Notes under the pieces: model-generated
The model's input: only the letters and a program-made list of their open reading frames with translations
Databases searched by the model: none
Told to the model about the DNA's origin: nothing
Translations under genes and position numbers: made by a program
NCBI GenBank assembly: GCA_050117315.1
Contig: JASFMY010000013.1
Span: 15,051 to 79,050, forward strand
Origin: JANQIV01 sp050117315
GTDB lineage: Bacteria; Bacteroidota; Ignavibacteria; Ignavibacteriales; Melioribacteraceae
Length of the DNA: 64,000 nucleotides
Reading direction: 5' to 3'
Part shown: positions 15,980-24,459 of the stretch, one piece after another
How positions within the stretch are numbered: the first letter of the stretch is position 1
How the letters are laid out: the number at the start of each line of letters is the position of its first letter

Positions 15980-18900
15980 TTATTTCAAAAGGACAAGTTT
16001 CTTTACTTCTGAAAATTTCTTTGATTTTAGTCTGTAGCAATATATACCGCTTGCCAGGTGACCCGCATTAAACACTACACTGTGAAATCCTTTTTCCATT
16101 TCTTCATTCACGAGTGTCGCTACTTTTTCACCAAGGATATTGTAGACCTCAAGGGTTACCTTACCTGAGGATTGAAGAAAAAAACCTATGGTCGTAGTCG
16201 GGTTAAAAGGATTAGGATAATTCTGATAAAGCGTGTACGAATCCGGTATATTTTCAAATTCACTCTTTTCTTCGGTTGAAGTTACCAAACCGGCAGCGCC
16301 TTCGACCCATTCGGTATATTGCATGTGTGCATTACGGTGATAAATAGAGTAATCCGACACCTCATCGCCGAAACCTTCGTTTAGCGGCAAGTAGGCAAGC
16401 AGCCCTTCTTCATCTCCGCGCAGACCTTTATATAAAAACTCCGAAATTTCATCACCCGAACGAAGCAGATTCCACATCCTTATCTCATCAATAGCTCCGT
16501 AAAATGTGTTTCCCCAAAACCCCTCACTGCCTACCGATAAATAGAACAATGAGTTATCTTCCAGCGTATCGGGCAATTCCCCGTCGCTCGTAAGCTGTTG
16601 TTCAATACCGTCAATAAATATTTTCATCTCTTTTTGATCTACATCATAAGTAGCGGCTATATGCTGCCATTCTCCTAATGTAATTGAATTTGCCGGGGTA
16701 GTGTGAGTTGTATAAGTATCCGTCCAATAATCATAAATTGTTCTGAATGTAATCAACTTTCCATCACAGTTAAGAAACATAGCTGTTGAAAATTTATTAA
16801 AAAGGCAGTCCGACCCGCCGGATAAATCTCCTTCATAAGGTTTTATCCAAATTTCAAACGTCATGGCAGTATTCATAGCAAAAGTAGAATCGGACATAAC
16901 GGAAAGAGTGCTCTTCGAATAATAATCTGAGCTCCCGTTAAACTCCAAGGCGTTTTCCTTTCCAACAACTTTTATGTATTCGTTTTTAGTAACTGTTTTT
17001 GTATTTACGCCGTCGGATATTTCGAGGCTCACAGTATAAATGCCTACTTTATCGTAAGTCCATTCCGGGTAAAGTTCTTCCGAATCAACAATATTGTCAT
17101 TATTAAAGTCCCATTTTCGTGAAATTATTTGCATGCCTGAATCGGGCGTCGATAAATCGTAAAACTTAACTGTAAAGGGAACATGCCCTCCGAGTGTTCT
17201 TGCGTCAAAATCCGCATAAAAGTTTATAGTGATATTGAAGAAAGAACAAATTCCCTTAAGAAAATTTATCCGGTTACTTGCCGAATCGCTATCAAACAAT
17301 TGGGCGAATGGGTACGAAAAGCAGAGTGACCTTTGCCCTTGCAGACCTTCATTCTGAATTCCAACAATACCGTAATTATTCCCGGTAAAGGCCGCTTTTC
17401 CTATTGCATTCGGCTCATATACCTCAATGGCTTCAACATTATCCCGGACTGTCCCGGTAAAAACCATGCCTTCCGTAATTGTATTATCCATACCGTACAA
17501 AGTATCAATAGGATTTTCCAACTCCGAGATTACTTTTACATTTTGCAAACCCAAAAGCGCCAGCAGATTCTTATTATCGGTGTAATAACTAAAGAGAGCG
17601 GCGGATTCCACATACAACTTGCCGCCTTGTTCAAGATATTCTTCAATTTCCGATTCATGTAATTCGGGATCGCCGTAGTCCGTGGCGCCGTATGAAAGAA
17701 AAACAGCGTCGAAGCAAGTTAATGATGAAGGGAAAGAATACCCCGAATTATAAATCACATCATAACCCTGCGCCACGAAGAAATCTTGTAAAAAAATCCC
17801 GCTGAAATCAGGGTCGTTCTCGTTGAGTTCGTAAACAAAAATTCCCGAGGACGGCAGAATTTCCAATGTAAATTCATAATCGCTCATTACCACGGGTATG
17901 TCCGAATCCGCCGTAATTTTCAAGGTAACGAAGTGATATTCGGCGTCTTCTTTTATACGTATTGTAAATGCGTCCTTAATATAAGTATAATCATCGGGGA
18001 TTAATTTACCGGAAACGGAATTACTTATGATCTCCACATCCGGATCGTCTGAGGATAAGTAGAATGTAACTCTATCGTTATAAAGGTAATTGGAACAGTT
18101 CTGCACTGTTAGGGTAAGCGTACTTTCGCTCCCGGCTTTAACAGCAGCCTCTTCACCTGTGGATAATGAAACTTCATTAACAATCAACTTGTACATTTCT
18201 GGTATTACGATAACACTGTCTGTAAGAGCCCTAAAGGCATTTATTCTTCCGCCTCCCAATTTGTTTTCATAACCGGGATTCAGACCATCTATATTATCTG
18301 CCGTATACATTATTCGTTCTACTAATTTCTCATTGCTTAAACCGGGGAAATAAGACTTCATTAATGCCAATAACCCGGCAGCAAGCGGTGAAGACATAGA
18401 AGTTCCGCTCTTTGTAGTATAGTCATCGGTATAACTTGTACTGTAAATTTTATACGGAGCCATAACATCTATCGCACTTCCGTAATTAGTCCAGCTATAC
18501 AATCCGTCTTCAGAGTTTATTCCGCCAACAGCAATAGTGTGTGGGTACCGTGCCGGGTAATTAACTGTTTCGACACCGTCGTTGCCCGCGGCGCATACAA
18601 CAATACTTCCCAGCATGGAAGCATATTTAACGGCTTCTTCGGCAGCCCGGTAATAAAAATCACTGCCCCAACTGCAATTAATAATATCAGCTCCGGCTTC
18701 AGCAAGGTAAATAATTCCTTGATATCCGTCAATAATATATCCCGGGTACGGACTTAAATTAGAACTCTGGCAGACAGTCATTATCTTTGCATTCCAACTT
18801 ATTCCTGCGACACCTATCTCGTTATTAGTTGTTGCTGCTGCAATACCGGCAACATGAGTTCCGTGCCCGTCGGGATCGTTTGGATTACTAGGATCTTCAC

Positions 18901-19633
18901 CATATACTCCCATCGAATTCCACCCTATAAAATCATCAGGATAACCGTTCCTGTCATCATCAATCCCGTTCCTGTCGCCGGGGTCCAAAACCCAGGCAGA
19001 ATCCGCCCATTCAATTACGTGTCCGTCGTTATCGGCATCTTCCCCCAGGTTCTGCCATATGTTGTCTATCAGATCGGGATGATCCCATTTAACCCCTGTG
19101 TCGCAGATGCCTATAATTATTGGCTTTGAACCGTTCTCACATTTATGAATATCCCAGGCCTCCTCGGCTTTTATCTGCTTAAGGTGATCTTGCAATGAAT
19201 AAAGCGAATCATTGGGCACGTCATTGGGATAGTAGATTGGTACCGGTTCGGCATATTCAACATTAGAGTCTTCCGAAAGTTCTTCAACAAGCTTTTCTAT
19301 ATCCGTATTATCCGGTAGTTCAATTTTATAAATCCTTGAAAGATCGGGCAAATCGGAACCGCTTGGGATCGGCTTATGATTAAACCGTTTTGAAATACTT
19401 TTCGCACCGTAACGTGATAGTTTTTCATCGACTGAAGATATACCTAATGTATTAGTTCCTTTTGCCAAACTTTGCGGCAGTCTCTCTTTTAACTTTACTG
19501 TTATTACTCCTTTTTGAAATAACGGTCTTTCGTTCAAGGCTGAATTACCCGATAAGTTTTGCGAAAGATAATTTTGAGTAAAACCGGTAAAAAAAAGAAC
19601 CGCAGCCAGCATGGTTAAAATTTTCCTGACCAT
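15980..19633 (-). CDS. Subtilisin-family T9SS-secreted protease with PKD and LamG domains
   Basis: 1217 residues. Signal peptide (1-23). I9-like/fervidolysin-type propeptide (~38-130). S8 catalytic domain (~165-470) with D178 in GICDTGVKWDHPDL, H257 in DGHGTHVAG, N351 in AAGNDG and S412 in SGTSMSSPLAAG. A beta-rich linker follows, then a ThuA/glutamine-amidotransferase-like segment (~590-800). A PKD domain comes next (~815-900, KWDFNNDN), a LamG/concanavalin-like domain (~905-1090), and the T9SS sorting domain (~1133-1217, LYQNYPNPFNPTTT). All catalytic residues are intact. It is a single-gene unit and is probably a surface or released protease with carbohydrate- or protein-binding modules. 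Promoter not obvious. Confidence 0.88.
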   Translation of the reverse strand: MVRKILTMLAAVLFFTGFTQNYLSQNLSGNSALNERPLFQKGVITVKLKERLPQSLAKGTNTLGISSVDEKLSRYGAKSISKRFNHKPIPSGSDLPDLSRIYKIELPDNTDIEKLVEELSEDSNVEYAEPVPIYYPNDVPNDSLYSLQDHLKQIKAEEAWDIHKCENGSKPIIIGICDTGVKWDHPDLIDNIWQNLGEDADNDGHVIEWADSAWVLDPGDRNGIDDDRNGYPDDFIGWNSMGVYGEDPSNPNDPDGHGTHVAGIAAATTNNEIGVAGISWNAKIMTVCQSSNLSPYPGYIIDGYQGIIYLAEAGADIINCSWGSDFYYRAAEEAVKYASMLGSIVVCAAGNDGVETVNYPARYPHTIAVGGINSEDGLYSWTNYGSAIDVMAPYKIYSTSYTDDYTTKSGTSMSSPLAAGLLALMKSYFPGLSNEKLVERIMYTADNIDGLNPGYENKLGGGRINAFRALTDSVIVIPEMYKLIVNEVSLSTGEEAAVKAGSESTLTLTVQNCSNYLYNDRVTFYLSSDDPDVEIISNSVSGKLIPDDYTYIKDAFTIRIKEDAEYHFVTLKITADSDIPVVMSDYEFTLEILPSSGIFVYELNENDPDFSGIFLQDFFVAQGYDVIYNSGYSFPSSLTCFDAVFLSYGATDYGDPELHESEIEEYLEQGGKLYVESAALFSYYTDNKNLLALLGLQNVKVISELENPIDTLYGMDNTITEGMVFTGTVRDNVEAIEVYEPNAIGKAAFTGNNYGIVGIQNEGLQGQRSLCFSYPFAQLFDSDSASNRINFLKGICSFFNITINFYADFDARTLGGHVPFTVKFYDLSTPDSGMQIISRKWDFNNDNIVDSEELYPEWTYDKVGIYTVSLEISDGVNTKTVTKNEYIKVVGKENALEFNGSSDYYSKSTLSVMSDSTFAMNTAMTFEIWIKPYEGDLSGGSDCLFNKFSTAMFLNCDGKLITFRTIYDYWTDTYTTHTTPANSITLGEWQHIAATYDVDQKEMKIFIDGIEQQLTSDGELPDTLEDNSLFYLSVGSEGFWGNTFYGAIDEIRMWNLLRSGDEISEFLYKGLRGDEEGLLAYLPLNEGFGDEVSDYSIYHRNAHMQYTEWVEGAAGLVTSTEEKSEFENIPDSYTLYQNYPNPFNPTTTIGFFLQSSGKVTLEVYNILGEKVATLVNEEMEKGFHSVVFNAGHLASGIYCYRLKSKKFSEVKKLVLLK

Positions 19634-19770
19634 AGTATCACCCTATTGATATTAAGCGTAAAAAAAATTTGAAATACTATATATAATAAATATATTCAGA
19701 CTTATTGTCACTATATGTGAAATTATAAAAAAATGATTTGATTATTCAGGTAAAGAGATTTGTATAATAA

Positions 19771-19958
19771 AGTTTCTGCAAAATAAAAAGTCTGACATTT
19801 CGAACCCGTTTTTTGGGTGAGCCTGTCCGCCGCCTGTGCGCCTTTGGCGTATCTTTTTGGCGGGAAATCTTTCAATTAGATTTCAAAGATTTCTCTCCCG
19901 ATAAAAAACATCAGGATCGAAATGACAAAACGTTTAGATATCTAATTTTGCAGAAACT
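19771..19958. repeat. MITE-like element, family B copy 1 inside it
   Basis: Perfect 14-bp terminal inverted repeats AGTTTCTGCAAAAT (19771-19784) and ATTTTGCAGAAACT (19945-19958). Nested inside is the ATTTCGA...TCGAAAT unit (~19793-19927) with GGGAAATCTT and AAAGATTTCTC core arms. Related units are at 25937-26049 and 51893-52007. Confidence 0.65.
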
Positions 19959-19962
19959 CTAA

Positions 19963-20078
19963 TATACACAAGCCAAATTGGTTTTGGGACTTTGTTTTTA
20001 TTTCGAACTCACCTAAATCCTCTCTTAAAAAGAGAGGATTTTATGGCAAAATCCCAAAACCAATTTACAACAAGTATA
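19963..20078 (+). repeat. Dispersed inverted-repeat element A, copy 1
   Basis: 116 bp. Left end TATACACAAGCCAAATTGG followed by TTTTGGGA. Right end TCCCAAAACCAATTT, then a tail ending CAAGTATA. The core has ACTCACCTAAATCCTCTCTT paired with AAGAGAGGATT. Same structure at 26445, 33883, 35215, 36237 and 51740. Confidence 0.85.
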
Positions 20079-20230
20079 TATTACCAGCGTTTAGCTAAGA
20101 ATATTTCCCATGCATAACCACTTTAAATCATAAACATTTTCGCTGTTGCTTGATTAAAGGCAAAACCATTAAACAACAAGCAAATTTAGTGGTTGGTTTT
20201 TAGCAAAACAAATAAGGAAAGAAATAATCC

Positions 20231-20761
20231 TTAATGACTGAACCTGTTCAGTTTTCCTTTGAAGTTTTTGTGGTTCTCAATTATAAAGTACCCGCTTATC
20301 AAAAGCACAAAGGTTAAACCGACTCCAATCAAAATCATGTTATCGTTATTCAATATTGAATTAAGATGTTCAATACCTACGGAGAACATTTTTTTAGTAC
20401 CCTGAACATATTTATTATCATCATCTACTACCGAAGAAGAGCCCCAATCAATTTTTGAAACCGCGTAACCTAAAATGCCTATAATTACCAATACAAAAAA
20501 TGATATTATAGAAACAAAAAAGTAACTGACCTTTTCTTTTGCTGTCGATGATCCTGCAGCAATTCTCTTCATAAAAGTTTCGGTGAAATTTACCGGAGCC
20601 GGCGTTACTTCCATTTCATGCAGAATTTTATCCGCCAGACGAAGCGCTTTTAATTTTGCTTGAGCTTCAGAATCATTTTTAAAAGCTTCGGTAAGCTCCT
20701 TTAACTCAACTTCTGTAAGCTCATTATCTATATATTTATTTAACAATTCGTCGTTTATCAT
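20231..20761 (-). CDS. Membrane anti-sigma factor candidate
   Basis: 176 residues. The N-terminal ~70 residues are charged and helical: NDELLNKYIDNELTEVELKE, then a FKNDSEAQAKLKALRLADK helix typical of zf-HC2/RseA-like sigma-binding domains. It lacks the His-x3-Cys-x2-Cys zinc motif. Two transmembrane helices (~79-103, ~143-160) flank a ~40-residue loop. It overlaps the upstream ECF sigma gene by 4 bp, so it is most likely its cognate anti-sigma factor. The signal released upon is unknown. Confidence 0.7.
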   Translation of the reverse strand: MINDELLNKYIDNELTEVELKELTEAFKNDSEAQAKLKALRLADKILHEMEVTPAPVNFTETFMKRIAAGSSTAKEKVSYFFVSIISFFVLVIIGILGYAVSKIDWGSSSVVDDDNKYVQGTKKMFSVGIEHLNSILNNDNMILIGVGLTFVLLISGYFIIENHKNFKGKLNRFSH

Positions 20762-21321
20762 ATTACCTCCTGGTAGTTATGCTTCAACAATAGATCGCGC
20801 AAAGAGTTTCTTGACCTGTGTAAAAGCACTTTCGCGTTCACCAAAGATATATCCATTACCTGGCTTATCTCGTTCAGCGACATGTCGTCAATATAAAATA
20901 AAATCAGGACTAATGCATTTCTTATAGGGAGTTTATCTATCATTTTCAACAAGTATTCTTTTGCGTTTGTTGTTGTAGAATAAACTTCGTTATCGAAATC
21001 GCCGAGTTCAAAGTGTTCGTCGATAGAATACATTTCCTGTTCAACTTTTCTTTTTTTGCTTGCAACAATTGTCAATCCGGTATTGTATGCAATTCTATAA
21101 AACCATGTAGAAAATTTTGATTCCCTTCTAAAACTTGCCAGTGAATTATATGCTTTTAAAAAGCTGTCCTGCAAGGCCTCTTCGGCATCCATCTCATTCC
21201 TCAAAAGTCTTTTTAAAAGGGAAAAAGCTTTATCTTTGTACTTATCTACCAATAAAGCAAAATCGCCTTGGTTACCTTTTAAAACAGAATCTATAATTTC
21301 TATGTCGGATAATTTCTTCAT
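20758..21321 (-). CDS. ECF-family RNA polymerase sigma factor
   Basis: 187 residues. Region 2 contains YKDKAFSLLKRLLRNEMDAEEALQDSFLKAYNSL and FRRESKFSTWFYRIAYN. Region 4 contains LPIRNALVLILFYIDDMSLNEISQ and LVNAKVLLHRSR. It precedes a membrane anti-sigma gene with which it overlaps by 4 bp. A GTAACC-N16-GTC promoter lies immediately upstream (21332-21356), and the same motif precedes the divergent membrane-protein gene, so it likely drives itself and that gene. The -10 GTC is only ~10 bp before the ATG, giving an almost leaderless mRNA. Confidence 0.9.
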   Translation of the reverse strand: MKKLSDIEIIDSVLKGNQGDFALLVDKYKDKAFSLLKRLLRNEMDAEEALQDSFLKAYNSLASFRRESKFSTWFYRIAYNTGLTIVASKKRKVEQEMYSIDEHFELGDFDNEVYSTTTNAKEYLLKMIDKLPIRNALVLILFYIDDMSLNEISQVMDISLVNAKVLLHRSRNSLRDLLLKHNYQEVI

Positions 21322-21331
21322 CTGTACTTAT

Positions 21332-21356
21332 GACAGGCCTTTTCCAAAAAGGTTAC
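21332..21356 (-). promoter_or_regulatory. Predicted ECF promoter of the sigma/anti-sigma operon
   Basis: On the minus strand the -35-like GTAACC (21356-21351) is followed, after 16 bases, by GTC (21334-21332). An identical arrangement with 16-bp spacing occurs at 21464-21488 on the plus strand. Autoregulation by the adjacent ECF factor is inferred. Confidence 0.55.
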
Positions 21357-21379
21357 AAAAAAGAAAATTTCAAAATCAT

Positions 21380-21406
21380 GTAACCTTTTTATTTATCAAC
21401 TTAGTC
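21380..21406 (+). promoter_or_regulatory. Third GTAACC motif, wider spacing
   Basis: GTAACC at 21380-21385 followed by GTC at 21404-21406, an 18-bp gap. It could be an upstream alternative promoter of the divergent membrane-protein gene or a chance half-match. Confidence 0.3.
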
Positions 21407-21463
21407 TCAAGAAAGGAACGAATAAATTTAAGTCAATTTTGGAAAAGATAATTAGAAATATTT

Positions 21464-21488
21464 GTAACCTTTTAATAATACTTTAGTC
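21464..21488 (+). promoter_or_regulatory. Predicted ECF promoter of the divergent membrane-protein gene
   Basis: GTAACC (21464-21469), 16 bases, GTC (21486-21488). Start codon 29 bp downstream, with AAGGAGA at 21504-21510. It matches the divergent promoter at 21332-21356 in motif and spacing. Confidence 0.55.
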
Positions 21489-21516
21489 AAAAAAAATAAA
21501 GACAAGGAGATAAATT

Positions 21517-21903
21517 ATGACAGCGCCAATAATTGGAACTTTTATTCCCATCATATTCATACTTGTATCGGGGATTGTTTGGGTATCTTGGATATACTTC
21601 CGTTCAAAAGAAAAACAAATGATGATAGAAAAAGGAATGAGCTACGAAGAAATGGTAGAATTCCTTAAGAGCAAAAGAAATCCGTTTATTGTGTTAAAGA
21701 CCGGTATTGTAATTGCAATAAGCGGTATCGGCATTGGAATAGGAAGCTATATTGGAGAAAATTATCATGATATGGGTGGCCTAGCTGCGTTACCTATAAT
21801 TAGCTTTATAGGTCTCGGCTTCATTGCTGCTTTCTATGCTACAAAAAAATATGAAGTTGATAACAATCCGGATTATGATACAAGAAAAAAGGCCGGTGAA
21901 TAA
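21517..21903 (+). CDS. Small three-helix membrane protein, DUF6249-like
   Basis: 128 residues. Transmembrane helices at ~5-27, ~58-80 and ~90-110, with a charged cytoplasmic segment RSKEKQMMIEKGMSYEEMVE between the first two. The EKGMSYEEM motif is seen in DUF6249-type proteins, which have no defined function. It is divergent from the ECF sigma gene and shares its promoter motif, so it may be a member or effector of that regulon. Strong AAGGAGA ribosome binding site. A terminator overlaps its stop codon. Confidence 0.65.
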   Translation: MTAPIIGTFIPIIFILVSGIVWVSWIYFRSKEKQMMIEKGMSYEEMVEFLKSKRNPFIVLKTGIVIAISGIGIGIGSYIGENYHDMGGLAALPIISFIGLGFIAAFYATKKYEVDNNPDYDTRKKAGE

Positions 21904-21913
21904 CCGGCCTTTT
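21889..21913 (+). terminator. Rho-independent terminator
   Basis: AAGGCCGGT and ACCGGCCTT form a 9-bp GC-rich stem followed by TTTT. The stop codon of the upstream gene lies in the loop. Confidence 0.75.
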
Positions 21914-21947
21914 CTAAGAGTAATTATTATTTAGAAGCAACATTCAT

Positions 21948-21976
21948 AAACCCAACGTCTTAAAGAAGTTGGGTTT
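21948..21976. terminator. Bidirectional terminator between convergent genes
   Basis: AAACCCAAC and GTTGGGTTT form a 9-bp stem with T-runs on both sides. It is placed 8 bp after the trxB stop and 45 bp after the membrane-protein stop. Confidence 0.6.
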
Positions 21977-21983
21977 ATATTTT

Positions 21984-22934
21984 CTAAGCAAGTTCTTTTT
22001 CTTCGAGCCACCTTTGAGCATCAATAGCAGCCATACACCCGCTACCCGCAGCAGTAATAGCCTGACGGTAAGTATAATCGGCAACATCCCCGGCAGCAAA
22101 TACACCCTCAACAGAAGTATATGTTGAACCGGGTTTAACTTTTAAATATCCGTTATCATACATATCTAATTTACCTTTAAAAATACCCGTATTCGGTTTA
22201 TGTCCGATGGCAATAAACAGTCCGTCAACTTCTACTTCTTCTTGAGAACCGTTTTGAGTATCTTCAAGAATAACGCTTTTCATTATTTTCTTGTTATCTT
22301 CTTCAACACCTTTCACTTCTTTTACAACCTTGTTCAAAAGGAATTTTATCTTTGGATTTTTCTTTGCTCTTTCAAGCATAATACTCGAAGCCCTGAAACC
22401 TTCTCTTCTGTGAACTATTGCAACTTCACTTCCAAACTTGGTAAGATATAATGCTTCTTCCAGCGCAGTGTCTCCGCCGCCTACAACCATAATTTTTTGA
22501 TCTCTGAAGAAGAAACCGTCACACGTTGCGCATGCAGAAACACCGTAACCCATAAATTTTGATTCGCTTTCCAATCCCAGCAATTTAGCCGATGCCCCGG
22601 TTGAAACTATTACTGCGTCGGCTGTATAAACTTCCGAGCCGGATTTCAAAACAAAGGGCCTTTGTGTGAAATCAACTTCGGTAATTTCTTTAAATAAACA
22701 TGTAGCGTCGAACCGCTGCGCTTGTCTTCTCATAACGTCCATCAATTCGGGCCCCATAATCCCGTTTTCAAATCCCGGGTAATTTTCAATATCTGTTGTA
22801 ATCGTTAATTGTCCGCCGGGCTGTATTCCTTCAAATACCAGCGGATTTAGATTTGCTCTTCCGGCATATAAAGCGGCTGTTAAGCCTGCAGGTCCCGATC
22901 CTATTATTATCAACTTATGATGATTTTCAGCCAT
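21984..22934 (-). CDS. trxB: Thioredoxin reductase
   Basis: 316 residues, standard length. FAD-binding GSGPAG at 12-17, redox-active CATC at 135-138, NADPH-binding GGGDTA at 152-157, and the C-terminal VFAAGDVADYTYRQAITAAGSGC FAD motif. It reduces thioredoxin with NADPH in the cytoplasm. Single gene, ended by the terminator at 21948-21976. Confidence 0.95.
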   Translation of the reverse strand: MAENHHKLIIIGSGPAGLTAALYAGRANLNPLVFEGIQPGGQLTITTDIENYPGFENGIMGPELMDVMRRQAQRFDATCLFKEITEVDFTQRPFVLKSGSEVYTADAVIVSTGASAKLLGLESESKFMGYGVSACATCDGFFFRDQKIMVVGGGDTALEEALYLTKFGSEVAIVHRREGFRASSIMLERAKKNPKIKFLLNKVVKEVKGVEEDNKKIMKSVILEDTQNGSQEEVEVDGLFIAIGHKPNTGIFKGKLDMYDNGYLKVKPGSTYTSVEGVFAAGDVADYTYRQAITAAGSGCMAAIDAQRWLEEKELA

Positions 22935-23155
22935 TAATTATTCCTCATTTATCTTTCTATAAAATTATTTTTTTCGACAAGTAAATATTTTTCCCGGTTA
23001 CTAACTTATGCCTTTCAGACAATAATTGCTCAAGTTTTTGGTTCCCAAAATATTGCGCGGTCATAAGTTCAAAAGAACGAAAAAGCAATGACAATGTTAA
23101 AATTTCCGATTTCTTAACTAATAAGATTCATAAAAATTTGGAAGGATTCTTGAGG

Positions 23156-24082
23156 CTATTTTGACGGGTTTATAAAATCGGCGTTGCGTTTCAATCCTTT
23201 TAACTTTGTTCTTAAAATAGGACTTTCGGCAAAACGCTTTTTGAATTCAGAATTTGTCATCTTTTCAATTTCATCAAAAAATAACTCCTTATTCCCTTCC
23301 CGGTAAAATTCTTCTTCCCCCGTCGGTTTTGAAATCTTCTTGTTCCACGGACAAACATCCTGGCAGATATCGCAGCCAAAAATCCAGTTGTCAAACTTGC
23401 CGGAAAATTCTTCCGGGATTTCGCCTTTATTTTCAATTGTTAAATACGAGATGCACCTGTTTGCGTCAACAACACCTTCTGCAACTATGGCCTCGGTAGG
23501 ACAAGCATCAATACACGCGGTGCAGTTTCCGCAAAAATCTCCAATCGGTTCGTTGTACTCAAATTCATAATTTGTAATAACAGTGGCGATGAAAAACCAG
23601 CTACCGTAATTTTTGTTTATCACGTTGGAGTGTTTGCCCAACCAACCCATCCCGGATTTTACCGCCCAGACCTGGTCCATTACGGGGCCTGTATCAACGT
23701 AGGTTTTCGCTTCGAAATTTGGGTCAATGTCTTTCAACCGCTCAATAAGTTTATCAAGCCTTTCCCAAATTATAAAATGATAATCTTTTCCCCATGCGTA
23801 TCTCGAAACCTTACCGGCTCCTTTTTTATTTTCATGCTTTTCTCCGGTGTAATAATTTAGTCCGAGAGAGATTACACTTTTGGCGTCGGGGAAAATCTTG
23901 GTTACATCTCTCCGTTTATCAAGATTGCGTTCCATGTAAGCCATCCCCGCTTGATAACCGTTTTTTAGCCATTCTTCTAGCTTGTCAGTTTCTTTATCAA
24001 GGGTTTCCGCTTTTGAAAAACCGATTAGGTCAAAACCTAATTCCCCGGATAATTCTATTACTTTTTGGTTGATGATTCTCAT
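23156..24082 (-). CDS. queG: Epoxyqueuosine reductase
   Basis: 308 residues. Conserved Asp130 in KTYVDTGP. Two [4Fe-4S] clusters are seen: C184, C187, C190 and C194 in CGNCTACIDACPT, and C237, C240 and C244 in CDICQDVCPWN with C210. QueG reduces epoxyqueuosine to queuosine in the wobble position of certain tRNAs, using cobalamin. The HEAT-repeat tail of longer homologues is absent, as is common outside Proteobacteria. A Rieske/MBL gene pair lies upstream on the same strand. Confidence 0.92.
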   Translation of the reverse strand: MRIINQKVIELSGELGFDLIGFSKAETLDKETDKLEEWLKNGYQAGMAYMERNLDKRRDVTKIFPDAKSVISLGLNYYTGEKHENKKGAGKVSRYAWGKDYHFIIWERLDKLIERLKDIDPNFEAKTYVDTGPVMDQVWAVKSGMGWLGKHSNVINKNYGSWFFIATVITNYEFEYNEPIGDFCGNCTACIDACPTEAIVAEGVVDANRCISYLTIENKGEIPEEFSGKFDNWIFGCDICQDVCPWNKKISKPTGEEEFYREGNKELFFDEIEKMTNSEFKKRFAESPILRTKLKGLKRNADFINPSK

Positions 24083-24129
24083 CTTTGAATGGAACGCAGA
24101 TTTTTATGATTGTTATGATAAATTATGAT

Positions 24130-24459
24130 TTACCAATTATAATCTTTCTTTGTTACTTTAACAAAAACTTCGTCGTTTTTAATTTTTACTTTATAGGATT
24201 GTAATCCTCTTCCCTTACCAAGGTTGCCGGTTTCTAGATCGAATTCCCAGCCATGAACAGGACAGCCGACTTTTCCGTTTTCAATGTAGCCGTCATACAT
24301 CAATGCGGTTTTTTGATGCGGGCAAATATTACTTAACGCATATATTTTCCCGTCAACTTTGAATACTGCAACATCAACGTCGTCTACTAAAAATCTTTTA
24401 CCTTCTCCTTCTTTTAATTCATCAACTTTACATACCTTGAAAAAACCGTTATCACTCAT
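24130..24459 (-). CDS. Rieske [2Fe-2S] protein, NirD/ferredoxin type
   Basis: 109 residues. Rieske motifs are C46-P-H48 and C66-P-V-H69 in the usual order with the normal spacing. No signal peptide, so a soluble cytoplasmic protein of the small NirD/biphenyl-ferredoxin class. The ATG overlaps the stop of the upstream MBL-fold hydrolase by one base, suggesting the two act together, but the electron donor and substrate are not evident. Confidence 0.85.
   Translation of the reverse strand: MSDNGFFKVCKVDELKEGEGKRFLVDDVDVAVFKVDGKIYALSNICPHQKTALMYDGYIENGKVGCPVHGWEFDLETGNLGKGRGLQSYKVKIKNDEVFVKVTKKDYNW

Larger units (their letters stand above)
19634..20230. other. 597-bp intergenic region of two adjacent repeat elements
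   Basis: No gene seen. It holds the 188-bp element at 19771-19958 and, 4 bp later, dispersed element A copy 1. The rest is AT-rich unique sequence. Confidence 0.6.
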
